The notes beneath the pieces were generated by a model that ran no database searches, was not told the DNA's origin, and worked only from the letters and a program-made list of their open reading frames with translations. A DNA stretch of 64,000 bases. Origin: Mytilisepta virgata. Taxonomy: Eukaryota; Mollusca; Bivalvia; Mytilida; Mytilidae. Shown one piece after another: positions 45,829 to 57,129 of the stretch (position 1 is the first letter of the stretch; every line of letters begins with the position of its first letter). A program made the position numbers and the translations under genes. Where the stretch lies: positions 49,554,150 to 49,618,149 of the forward strand of contig CM051514.1 of NCBI GenBank assembly GCA_028015205.1, read 5' to 3'.

Positions 45829-46254
45829 CTGCAAACAGAACAAGGTATTATTAAATTATAAGCAAAATTGCCTTTTTTTCATTTCATTTTAGTTAAATAG
45901 ATACTATATACTTATTCTCTTTACCATTCATTTTTACAAAAAAGACATACAATGTACATAATTAAAAAAAAAGGGCAGATCATATTTTATTATTACATGT
46001 TTATTCTTTTCTAAGTTTTATATGAAATATATAAGGCTATGTTTCTATATAAAATAATATACAGACCATATGTTTTCATGCACCATCAATATAGACGCCA
46101 CTTTTGTATCTATACTGTAGAGATCAAATGTTTCCACATTAGAATGCAGATTTTTTTCGGTTCAACCGGTACAATTACATATCAGGAGGTTGTCAATATC
46201 GTATAATATTATACTTTTAAGATTTTATCTCTCTATTTGTCAATATTAAAGAAA

Positions 46255-46534
46255 CCGTCCATATAATGTTATATGGACCGGTGGGCGGGGCTTAATTATT
46301 ATATAGATTGGTGGGCGGAGCTTAATTATTATTGTAAGTTTTGGAACGCTTTCGCATTGAAATAAGTATAACATAGCCAATAGTTCATTGCACTGAGGGT
46401 CAAATGGCAGTATATGGACCGGTTAGTTGCCCTAAAAATTTATATGGACCTCAACTACGCTTCGGCCCACGTAATTTGTTTCAGACGACCAACCGGTCCA
46501 TATACTGCCATACGACTCTCAGTGCAATGAACTA
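46255..46534. mobile_element. Palindromic MITE-like element 1
   Basis: Arms 46381-46423 and 46490-46534 are inverted repeats (TTCATTGCACTGAG, GGCAGTATATGGACCGGTT). Outside the left arm a GGTGGGCGGGGCTTAATTAT block occurs twice in tandem. Confidence 0.65.
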
Positions 46535-46720
46535 TTTGCTAATTATTAATTAACTTAGATATATTGAACTCAATAACTGAAAAACTGTCAATTCAATAAA
46601 AGCACAATATGAGATTTGGGCCATATTGTACTAGGTACGACCAATGGCAATATGAGTATCTCGGAACGCTCTTAATTTATCCTGTCCTTCTATGAAAACA
46701 TCGGAGATCTGTTAATTAAT

Positions 46721-46880
46721 AAAGGTACCATTGTCTAATGTTTTCATATTACCATATAAATATATAGTTATCCTAAGCCATATTGTGTGGCTTACCTCGG
46801 ACTTCGCCGAAGGCCAATATGGCTTACCGAGGATCTATAACTATTCAAATATGAAAAACATTAGGCAATGAAACTATGGT
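46721..46880. mobile_element. Palindromic MITE-like element 2
   Basis: The left arm (CATTGTCTAATGTTTTCATA, then ATAGTTATCCTAAGCCATAT) is mirrored by ATATGGCTTACCGAGGATCT and ATATGAAAAACATTAGGCAA. The loop carries CTCGGACTTCGCCGAAGG, itself a small hairpin. Confidence 0.7.
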
Positions 46881-47179
46881 ATTTACAATTTTTTACACAC
46901 AATATTGAAATTTAGATTTAAGCAAGGATTTTATAAACATTATAATATGTAATTAAACAAATAAGTACTGTTTACTCGTCTGAATAGGTACTTAATGTAC
47001 ATAATTATGCAATAGTAACTTTAAGTTGTTTAATACGTTTTATAGTTCCCGGTAAAATTATATAGCCTTCAATCGATATCATTCCCTCATACTAAATGTG
47101 TGAGAAATTTTAGTCAGTCATTTTAAGTTAGTCAAAAGAGATCATTGCTTTTTTCTTCGTTTTGAAACTATTTGTCTTC

Positions 47180-47435
47180 TTACCATTACCTTCCGGAGCA
47201 CCTGATCTCACTCCTGGTTTTTAATGGAAGTTCATATTTCAGTGCTTTAATTTCTGTGCTTTCTTGTTCCATTTTGTTTAGTTTATTATATGTTTTTCTA
47301 ATCATTTAGTTATACATGTATCCTTGTTGCGTTTGTTTGTTGTGTTCCATTCTCATGACTTTGTCCTTGTATTTCGAATTTATGGACTTTTCCCACTGTT
47401 TTGTAACTTCGGTATTCTTTTGCCGAAATGTATCG
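47180..47435 (+). mobile_element. Penelope-like 3' tail fragment
   Basis: The stretch matches the tail at 31620-31860 block by block (CCGGAGCACCTGATCTCAC, TTTAGTTTATTAT, ACATGTATCCTTGTTGCG). Confidence 0.55.
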
Positions 47436-48138
47436 GATGTTCTTAAAGGTAGAAAACCGAGAAAACCGACTAATGTTCTTCATTGTTCAATCAAACCGTT
47501 GGTACATGCATCTCTGTATATAGTTATAAATGTATAAATTCCATCGTCAGACGCATATTCACATGTACCAAATAATTATCCTCATGTGAAGCAATATATA
47601 ATTTTTGATAATTTAAAGCGGCGTGCCTATACATTCATGACAGTGCTCAGTAAAACATACTTTCAGGTCGTGACTCGTTGTTTTACAAATTATGACACGT
47701 TATTACTGTATTTCGCTGTAGTAGCCGTTAATGCTTATTGCGAATCCTTTGAATATATGTTTTTTAAATGTAAGAATAATGTTTTAAAGTAGAATGATTA
47801 AAGTCAAAGAAATTTCGCAAAGCAAAACTAGCCATGGAATGACCTACATTAAAATGCATTTCTAGAAGTGTGAAACTGAGTTCATAGGACCAATATTTAT
47901 TTGCTGTAAGGTGTGAAAGTTTATTTCTCCTATTCTTGACGTGTTTAATCGGTGGGATAAAAATACATAATATTTTTAACCATTTCCCGGTGATTAAATT
48001 TCTAAGTGGGAATTACCGCCCTTTTTTCTACAGTTATTAGATAGATAAACTAGAGAATTCCTGAAATGACGTCTTTGTAAACAAACTACATAGCAACGAC
48101 ATTTTGTTGAGTTTTTTTTTCTAAAATCATAAGAGAAA

Positions 48139-48303
48139 CAGATTCTCCTTCAATTTACTCGTGAGTTATGGAATTTCTCCACCGTCAATAGTAAAATAGT
48201 AGATTTTAACACGCTCGATAAAGGCTCGCTTGTTGAAAATCAAAAATTTAACTATCTCGGGTGGGGAAATTCCATAACTCACTCTTACCTGAAGGATAAT
48301 CTA
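48139..48303. repeat. Inverted repeat element
   Basis: GATTCTCCTTC...GAGTTATGGAATTTCTCCACC on the left faces GGTGGGGAAATTCCATAACTC...GAAGGATAATC on the right, arms of about 42 bases with a 78-base spacer. Confidence 0.65.
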
Positions 48304-49257
48304 TATTTATACCCCCCAAATATTTTATTACACACCATAAATATATAATATTTATTGTTTTCCGTTAATTTTAACCTTTAATTGTGTATCTTTATATCTT
48401 ATCCAGACCAACTATTGACACCGACTACACCGATTAAGATAACCATTAATAGACACAATTTTCGTAAGTCATCCATTCTGCTTTTCCAAAGGAATATTAA
48501 CTTTTTTTTCAAATAAACAAGCTGTTGCCTTACTTGGAATGAAATAACAATATGTCATATGGCAAATATAGATTCCTTTTTCAAATATGAAACCTTACAT
48601 GTATTTATGAAAGATCAAATGACATGAATTCTGTTGTTATAAAAACTGGATATGCAACGGTAATAAAGCTTATTTTGAAAAATCAGAGATTGTTTATTTA
48701 CTTTAAGAGAGGTTAATTTCTTCAGTAGGGCTCTGTTGTTTGTTACCTATATAGTTGTTTTGGAGACTGGAATTTACAATTTATTTGATAATGACATTGA
48801 ATCAGCATCTACATGTATATTTTTCACATAGCCGGTTTTTTCTTTATTCTTCGTGAATGAGATATCGAAAATATAACGTCAGGACAAACAGTGTTAGTTA
48901 CACCAAATCGAGTTATTAATACATATTAGGTTTATGTCATTTCTAACATGTCTTTTTTATTAACTTTAATAGATGTACTTTTTTGTGGATACATTAAGAA
49001 ACTACAATAAATTTTAACAGAAAAACTAGAAACCCTTTTGAATAAGAACCCAGTCAACCAAAATCATTAAATGGCCATTAAGGTAGAAGTAATACAAATT
49101 TTACGTGTACTGTTATGTGTCAGGATAGTCGAGATAATCTAAGTTGGTACAAATACTCAGCAGTTATACACACATTCCTGAATTAATGTGTTGGTCGACC
49201 ACTCGTTGTAGATTTTAGGTATTCGAATTTCAATATTTGTTACTAGTATTTTGTTTA

Positions 49258-49490
49258 GGGACGAGATCAAAAGTTCAATGTAGGATAAAAAAACTTAATT
49301 CAAATAGTTTGGGGGGGTGGGGGGTTGGTAAAAATGGCTGCAAGTTTTGTTATCCGACATTGATGTTTGGATATGCCCATATTTGTCAATCAATTTTTCC
49401 CAAATTATGTTAAGAGGGGGTGGTGGGGGTCAGTGAAAAAACTATGTGAATTAAGTTTTTTATCCTACATTGAACTTTTGATCTCGTCCC
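49258..49490. mobile_element. MITE with long inverted ends and TTA duplication
   Basis: The ends GGGACGAGATCAAAAGTTCA and their mirror extend to about 50 bases each (through GTAGGATAAAAAA and CTTAATTCA). TTA flanks both sides (49255-49257 and 49491-49493). A GGG-starting TIR and TTA target fit the PIF/Harbinger superfamily by inference. The 233-bp interior has no transposase. Confidence 0.75.
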
Positions 49491-49573
49491 TTACTACATT
49501 GAAATGTTCAGATCATTTAATGATGAAATACAAAGGAGTATTTGTTATGTGACTATACGCGTAACCATTAATC

Positions 49574-50925
49574 AGTTGTGAACAAATCTAACATTGTATG
49601 CCAGGAAGATTGACTCATGCTACTTACAATATTTCAAGTGTTTCCTAAAAACATTTACCAATCTGCCTGTCACGAAGGGTTAGTTTAATTAAGTCTAACT
49701 AGTTTAACATGTGCTTTCAATGAATATTCTCTTTGTCCGTTAAATAAATTACACACTTTCTAAATTGTTAGTACAAATATGTTTTTTTGAAAGTTTAGTT
49801 ACTGTTATATATAGATTATAACATGGCATTTTTCATATCACACCTATTATCAGCCCTAGTCAAGATAGCAGCCGGGAAGCCGCCAGGCTCGAGTGATGAT
49901 TATGACCATAGCTGATAATGGGTCTAATACGAATAATGCCATGTTATGATATTTTTATCATATACTTCAACATTGGTCATTTAGTCAAAATATTGTCACT
50001 TAATATTTTTCTGTTTGTATTAACATTTTTGATCTAATTAATATAATCCACAGTTTCGTCCCGCTATAGTCTGCCGGGGGCACTTCGGTAAATAGCTGGC
50101 GCAATTTCGACAGAGTAGGAAAGTGGTACAAAATAATTCCTATGGGTTTCAGCGTCAATCTGTCACAACTAATGCCACAATCTAAAGCATAAAAAAGTGA
50201 ATTTATTCTGGAAAGGAATGAATACCATACGAAATACAATTTACGGCATGTCAATAACCCTTAAAAGTTTCGAGAACTGGACATATTAATGCGCCTGTAA
50301 TTTTTGGTATTCAGTTTGGAGTGATGGGGTAAATTTTCACCGGGAAATTTGAAACGAGAAAAAAATTCTTATGTGGTAAGTAATGTACTATTCAAGTACC
50401 TTTTCTAAGACAGCTTTTATTTGGAAAACATGTCAACATATTGCCCGACTTGGGAAAATTCATTTTATATTTTTCACTAATTTTTGAAAATGACGAATTT
50501 AACATTAAAGAAGACGATGCTCGATTTAGTGTTGTGCCTTCTGCCGTGTTTATATGTGATAGTAAGTTTAGAATCGATTACGGTAACGACTGATTTATAA
50601 CGCGATTACGGATTAGGTGTGTGATATGAACCGGAAACAGTTGAAAACAAAGTCATATCAGCCCGATTAGTCAATTCTTTTAAGATTTGGGCAGAAATAT
50701 GTACAATTTCCAATTTTATCTTTATTTTCTATAAGTATATGATAAAATATTTACTGACGCATATACAATTTCAAATTTTACCTTTATTTTCTTTAAGTAT
50801 ATGATAAAATAATATATACAACTCCAGGTAAGATTACTGCATTACAGCGAAATTGTAATATTGCATGAAAAAAGATTCTATAATGCAACACACTTTATGT
50901 ATTGTAAACATGCACTATTACTTGA
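49574..50925 (+). pseudogene. Decayed first-exon/promoter duplicate of the WSC-like gene
   Basis: 49574-49815 resembles 51511-51722, the flank of the functional first exon, and 50805-50925 resembles the exon end, donor and intron start at 51725-51860 (AATATATAC-AC-CCAGGTAAGATT, GCATTACAGCGAAATTGTAA). In this copy the codons at the ATG read ATG TTT TTT TGA. About 1 kb, including the hairpin at 49816-49950, separates the two halves. Confidence 0.55.
49816..49950. mobile_element. Hairpin element inside the decayed duplicate
   Basis: ATAACATGGCATT with TATCA-ACC-TATTATCAGC on the left is mirrored on the right by GCTGATAATGGGTCTAATAC and AATGCCATGTTAT. Confidence 0.6.
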
Positions 50926-51129
50926 GATTTAAGAAGTACACGTGCATGTAGTCATATCACACACGATACAGAGACTAAAAGGATCATCATTTCATTTTAC
51001 AAACGTACCTTTCTGTCTTATCTTGTAATCGTAAGGTAACATATAACAGTCAAATAACGCGATAATCTAGCTAATTACAAACACTTAGCTGTGGTAAACG
51101 CACTCGTGAAGTAATGTATTGTTCGATCA

Positions 51130-51290
51130 CTGTTGGGGTCCATGTTGTTCATATGTTTTTAGTTTTTAATTGTAGTGCATGTATTGTTTTGGTCTTGTCT
51201 TCATTTTTCTCCGGAGTTTGTCAGTTGTTACGAATTTTCTCTCCTTCGAATATCCCTTTGGTATTTCTTGGCTTTACTTCGTAGATTTAA
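51130..51290 (+). mobile_element. Penelope-like 3' tail fragment
   Basis: The stretch matches 56585-56728 (GGGGTCCATGTTGTTCATAT, GTAGTGCATGTATTG, TATCCCTTTGGTATTTCTTG). It holds the tail only and no coding motif. Confidence 0.65.
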
Positions 51291-51691
51291 GGTTTTAGAA
51301 TTTCAAGATGAGTTCTTCAGTTTAATACATTGACATGTTCACATGATTAAAGGAGAAAATAAAAATTATTATTTTTTTATGGGACTACTCGTCGATAGTT
51401 GGTTTCGACTTTGTTTCTTCACATCCTAGAGCTAAATATTACTTTTCATTTCACTTGTGAAAAATCGGATTTTTACACGGTAAACGTTGTAAATAAATGT
51501 ACATTTTATAAGTTGTGAACAAAAGTAACATGGTATTCCAAGTAGATACTACTTACAATATTTCGAGTGCTTCCTAACATCTTATACCCATATCATGAGG
51601 GACTATTTTGACTAAGATACAATACCTTCAAGGAATTTCATTCTTCCGGTTAAATGAATTAAACATTTTATAACTTTTGAATAGTATAAAC

Positions 51692-51740
51692 ATGATTTTT
51701 GGACTGATAACTACTGTTATAATAATATATACTGCACCAG
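51692..51740 (+). CDS. WSC-like secreted protein, exon 1 (signal peptide)
   Basis: ATG at 51692 encodes MIFGLITTVIIIYTAP and the exon ends in phase 1 at CCAG|GTAAGA. It is a strong signal peptide. The next compatible exon is at 59401, whose CA completes an Ala codon to give P-A-C-A-D-I-W, a credible cleavage region. The 7.7-kb intron between them holds the large LINE. The linkage is inferred from phase and context. Confidence 0.6.
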
Positions 51741-52689
51741 GTAAGATTACTGCATTACAGCGAAATTGTAATATTGCATGACAAAGATTGATTTACATAT
51801 CAGCAGCTTGTCTATAATGCAACACAGGTTGCGAAACATTGTAAATATGCTATTAATAGAGATTCAATCAGATACATATAACTCACACAAGCTTATTTTG
51901 CAAAAGTTTTGTTCATCTTATTGCCTTAGGTAAGTTTATCCAACATCTGGGGCGTTGTTCAAGTCTTATCTCAGATTATTAAACTGAGGCGTAAAGTTAT
52001 GTTTACGTCAAGAATACAACCAAAGAAATACTTTAAATAGACATCAATAAGAAACCAAACAATGGAGAACTAATGTCCACCAAAAAACGAAAGATTGGTT
52101 CGAATTCTATGATATTTAAGATTAACGAGTTGAACATGGACGTAAGCTCTGTCATGTTATGCTTGGCTGTGTTATCGAAACACTTTCTCGACAGCTCTTC
52201 CGCCTTCGCCATAACTGTCGATGTATTACTGTTGGAGCTACAATTATAAATGTCGGAAAAGAAACGCAGTGTTTAAGATGCTACATAAGAATTATTATTT
52301 GTTCCATCTCTGCTGTTTCAAATAATGAAGTTTTTTTTAATGATATGATTGCATGTAAATTTTACTCAAATCATTTCTCAATCTGTGTTTTATCCATTAT
52401 TCATCCCCAGAAAAGGCTTTTGTCATGATAGGTCTACTATCGCAACTCTGGGTCCTAATTTCAGAGGTTTGCACATTTTCATAGAGTGTATCACAAAATT
52501 GTATAGATATAAAATGGATAAAAATAAAAATGAAAACAACCAAGATGTTGTGAAAACATGTATTGATTATACAAGATACAAGATATAAATGTTTTATTGA
52601 CAATCAAGTTGCATTTCGAGCTGTCAAATTAGAACTGAATTTAATAAAATATAATAATATGCATAAAATATTATATATACACAAAATAA

Positions 52690-55600
52690 TGATAATAATA
52701 AAAAATAATAATAATAATAAAACAGCCTCAATTGTCTAGGACAAATTCTATAATAAGCACAGTGACCCCATGCAGGTATAAGGGCAATGCTCCTAGTGAT
52801 ATTTGTTTATACACTATTGGATAATAAGTGTTGTTTTTTATAATTTAAATTTACCAGCAGCTTGTATAATTGATCAAATATAAATTTGTCTTCAGAAGAC
52901 ATTAATCATACAAACTTGTTATAAAAATCAAGATTGTGAAAATTTTTGTATTTGGAACAAATAATTTCTAAAATTTCGTTCCTTTTGTTTTTAGTTCTTT
53001 ACATATTAACAGAAAATGACATTCATCTTTAATGTCGGTTTTGCGCAGTTTACGTATCATATCGTGTGATTTTAATCCAATGTATCTCACTTTTTCTATT
53101 TCTAAATGATGAGCACTAATACGAAACTTTGTCAAAATTTTTCTTTGATTATAATTTCCCCATAATAAATATTCTTCAAAGTTAAATGTGCTCTTAAATT
53201 TTCTATATGTGCGCAGTTAATTTCCATGACCGTCAACAGATTTATCCTCAAAAAGTTCTTGATGCCATACATTATCATATTTAATTTTTAATCTATTCAA
53301 TATAAATTTCTTAATGTTAATCTTGCGATTTAAAAACTATTGTATATCCACATTAATATATTTCATTAGTGCCTTAATAATCCTATCCATTATTTTTTAT
53401 AAAGAAATAAACCATCACTTTCAAATAGTTTTATATAATAATTAATCATATTTATATATAATGGGTGTCTACCAAGTTCACCCATAACTGTTGTATTGGA
53501 TGAGCGTTTTCCTACTTCAGGTACGTATTGACATAATTTTTTGTGCACATTTTAAATTTTAACATTTTTGAAAAGCTTTGCAAAAAACTCTTCTGGATCA
53601 GATACCAATTTTTTCCCACTTAAAGTCCCCCAAACTTCACTTCCATACAGTAAAACTGGTTTAACCTTATGGTCGAACACATGTAATAAAGTTTGATTTT
53701 GGGTTTATTGCCTTCACAACATTTACGTAGTTTAAAATATGAATTCAAACCCTCTTTTGTATAAATCAGATTTTGCCTCTGTAAAATTCCCTGACATTGA
53801 AAATGTTACTCCAAGATAGATATAATTTCTAACAGCTTCCATTGGTCCTATTTAGGTAAATTTGGAAGCATTGATTCTTCAGATGTTATAAAACACTAGG
53901 ACGTTGTTTTTGAATATTAACCCTTAAGCCCCAATGACTGCAATAACCATTTAATTTATTTAAACAATTTTACATTAGACAGTTGATTGTAAGATTTTGC
54001 AATAAAACTGGACTTTTCTAAAATCGAAAAAGCAGGAATATAATTGTTTTGAACCTTGTTGTGTGTATTTATCTATCAGCGTATTTAAGACAAATAGGTG
54101 ATCGCTTGGTGGTTTTTTTTCTACAAAAACCTATTTATTCTGTCTTTATTATATTTCTACTCATAAAAAAGTTATCTAAACGACCATTTAATATTTTAGT
54201 AAATAATTTTCTAACACTACAGCCTACAGTGATCGCTCTATTATTTTGGAGATCGACCTTGAATCCGTTTTTAAATAGAGGGACTATAAAGCCCTTTGCT
54301 CATAATTTAGGGAATTGTCCTTTCAACAAGATTACATTAAATAATCTGTTCAAAGATTTCAATAAATAAGTTTGACTACATTTAAGCATTTCATTTAAAA
54401 TAGTATCAAGTCCACTTGATTTACTGGTTTTAAGTGTAGCAATAGCAGCTAAAATTTCCTTATCTATAATTTTGTAGTCGACTTCATTAAACATTTTCTC
54501 ATTCTCTTTATTTTTTAACATATCAACAACTGCAGTAGAAGAATTAACACCTTTATTTAAATTTTTGAAATAATCAAACCAATTATTGCTAGACATTTCA
54601 GATTCATTTCCTTTGCTGGAATTAGATAGAGTATTTAAAAGTGTCCAATACTGTTTTGGGTCATTTTCTCTTACGTTATCTAGCTGATTAATTAAGCAGT
54701 TACGATATTCTTTTATTTTGTGTTTCCTTCTCTTCCTATATAATTTTAAATGACTGAAGTATGAAATGCGTATGATAGGATCTTTATGAAACCGTTTGAA
54801 AATTCTCTCTTTATCATAAAGCTGTCTTATAAGTTTAGGTAAACTCTTGTCTTCCCATTTTGGTTTTTTGTTCTGTTTAAAACATTTTATAGATATTTGG
54901 CTTTTTGACAAAACTCTTTTTGTCTTGATACATGTATCAGCAGCCTCTCCCATTATAGAATTTAAACCCAGAACCATCTGGTAATGATATTAAAGAGTTA
55001 TTTGCTTCCGATATAACACAGTTAACCTTAATCATTAAAGATATCTGACAATGGTGTGACAGATCAGCTAAAAATTTATGAACTGGAAAAATGACACATT
55101 CTTGAGTAAACTCTCAGATATTAGGGTGTAATCTTCTACAGTGCTATCTCTAGGCGTATGAAAAGTATATTGATCTTAGAAGTCACCATCAGTGCGTCCA
55201 TTTAAATTCTCAATACTGACTGAATAAATATATCATTGAGAGCCCTGCCCCTGGTCAGAATTGTTTTATCTAAACTATACCTTACAGGCAGATTAATATC
55301 AGGAGTATAATCTTCAAACAATTTAAAATCATTTTGTATATTATCATTTAAAATGAAGTCTTGCTCAACATTTCCAGTTCTTGCATTAACATCCCCAGCC
55401 AAAATAATATTTCCACTTTCAGAGAATTTTACGATGTCAGTTTTAATAAGATCAAGTATATCTTCATTTAAAGATTGTGTGTATGTCGACCCCGAAGGAG
55501 GATTATACAAAAAGCACAGACATATATCCTGATGAATTTGAAAAAATCTTTATCTAGTTTTAACCATATATAGTCGTTATTTTTTTGTTTTAAAAAATTG

Positions 55601-55900
55601 ACTCCTGGTCTGATATCCTCTTTGATATATACAGAAATAGAACCGGCCCTCTTAAATGTACCTTTTGATTTTGGTCTAATTAAATGAACAGATTTAAGGC
55701 AAGGTAAATATAGAAATTCTTCAAGTGAGCAATGTGTTTCAGTTAAACAAAAAATATCTCTATGTATAATTTCCTCAATAAATCTAGGGTCACTGTACTT
55801 ACTAAAGCCTTTGCATTTATATTCCATGAGGCAATGTGCAGTGATCGTTTTAGAACCATTGTGATAAAAATATTTCTTGACCCTGTGGCAATTTGACAAG
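52690..55900 (-). pseudogene. CR1/L2-like LINE, ORF2 (endonuclease and reverse transcriptase), decayed
   Basis: Minus-strand frames in order show an AP-endonuclease region (FCLTETHCSLEE, then GDVNARTG at 55393-55370), a linker, an RT N-terminus (SSGLDTILNEMLK), RLFNVILLKGQFPKLW, the VLLYGSEVWG block near 53.65 kb and a C-terminal RISAHHLEIE....DECHFLL region near 53.1 kb. Stops and shifts separate them. The segment that should hold the catalytic YADD box is absent, the text jumping from a DFRK-like block to NGYCSHWGLRVN. An (ATT)n tail ends the element near 52.69 kb. Intact members nick DNA and copy their RNA at the target; this copy cannot. Confidence 0.8.
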
Positions 55901-56084
55901 ATTTTATTATTTTTTCCATAGAAAGAATAATATATATAATTCCAATAAGGTATATGTTTTATAAGACATAATTCAACTTAACTCATAAATTTACCTACAT
56001 TTTTGTAACTATTTTTTCCCTTTCACCCATGAGAAAAGGAATAATAAACATGAAAATAAAATTTATAAATGTGTTTCAAATATT

Positions 56085-56830
56085 TCAACCATACATTTAA
56101 AAATACTTATAGAATTAAAGAAATATACTTATTGCATGTACATGTAAATTCTTGATGTTATAACATTGTAAAACAATTGAGTTTAAAAAGTTTAATTTCT
56201 CAAGTCAACACTTGAAAACTTGGTCTTATGAAATATACGTGTATATATCAAAAATAAATATTTCACCATATATATATATATTAACTATAAATGTGAAGAA
56301 AAAAGAAAGAAAATCCTGTAAGATTAAAGAAATATACTTAGTGCATATACATGTATAATCTTTATGTCATAAATATTTCAACCATACTGAATACATATAT
56401 GGGCGTCATCATGACTTGGTTGACCGGTATGAAAAAACCGTTTCCCAAATGAAAATGGACCTGTTCCATTGATATTATCCCTTCCTCATATCGGATTTGT
56501 CATGGACAGCATGGTGGGTGTCCTGTAGGAAGCAGAGACTGCTTAATCTTCCGGAGCACCTGAGTCTACCCCCGGTATTTTGGTGGGGTCCATGTTGTTC
56601 ATATGTTTTTAGTTTTTAATTGTAGTGCATGTATTGTTTTGGTCTTGTCTTCGTTGTTCTCCGGAGTTCGTCAGTTGTTACGATTTTTCTCTACTTCGAG
56701 TATCCCTTTGGTATTTTTTGACTTTACAAATATCAACCATACATTTGAAAATACCTATTAGATTAAAGAAATATACTTATTACACAAAACAAATGAGTTT
56801 AAAAAGTATTATATCTAGAGTCAATACTTG
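56085..56830 (-). repeat. Tandem units at the LINE ORF1/ORF2 junction
   Basis: Units starting AAATATTTCAACCATACATT and running through GATTAAAGAAATATACTTAT recur near 56085, 56315 and 56730. They flank the Penelope-like insert at 56395-56728. Confidence 0.5.
56395..56728 (+). mobile_element. Penelope-like 3' fragment nested in the LINE
   Basis: The segment encodes GRHHDLVDRYEKTVSQMK and MDLFH with a stop, then the full non-coding tail to TGACTTTAC. AAATATTTCAACCATAC before it and AAATATCAACCATAC after it may be a target duplication or part of the local tandem units. Confidence 0.75.
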
Positions 56831-57129
56831 ACAACTTGGTCTTTCTCACTCTGAGTAAATACATTGTACATAAAATACATGTATGTATATAATATCTATG
56901 GATACCAGCTTACAATCTCACACAACGTGTAAAAAGAAACAAAAAAGAATTTTTTACATGAAAAATTTTCCCTTTTATTGATACTAGAAAATCGTATTTA
57001 ACAGAACTTGAATTCAATTCAAAAAGTCTTGCAGTTTGACCATCATTTACTGCATTATTAACGGTATGGAGAAAAATTGTAACAAGGTGCTGGATGTCGA
57101 GGAGGGTACCCAGGAGGGAAATAGTACAT

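Noticed and set aside
52159..52428. 89-codon + strand frame between the WSC-like signal exon and the LINE
   Set aside because: No motif, no convincing splice sites, and it does not fit the phase of the flanking exons.
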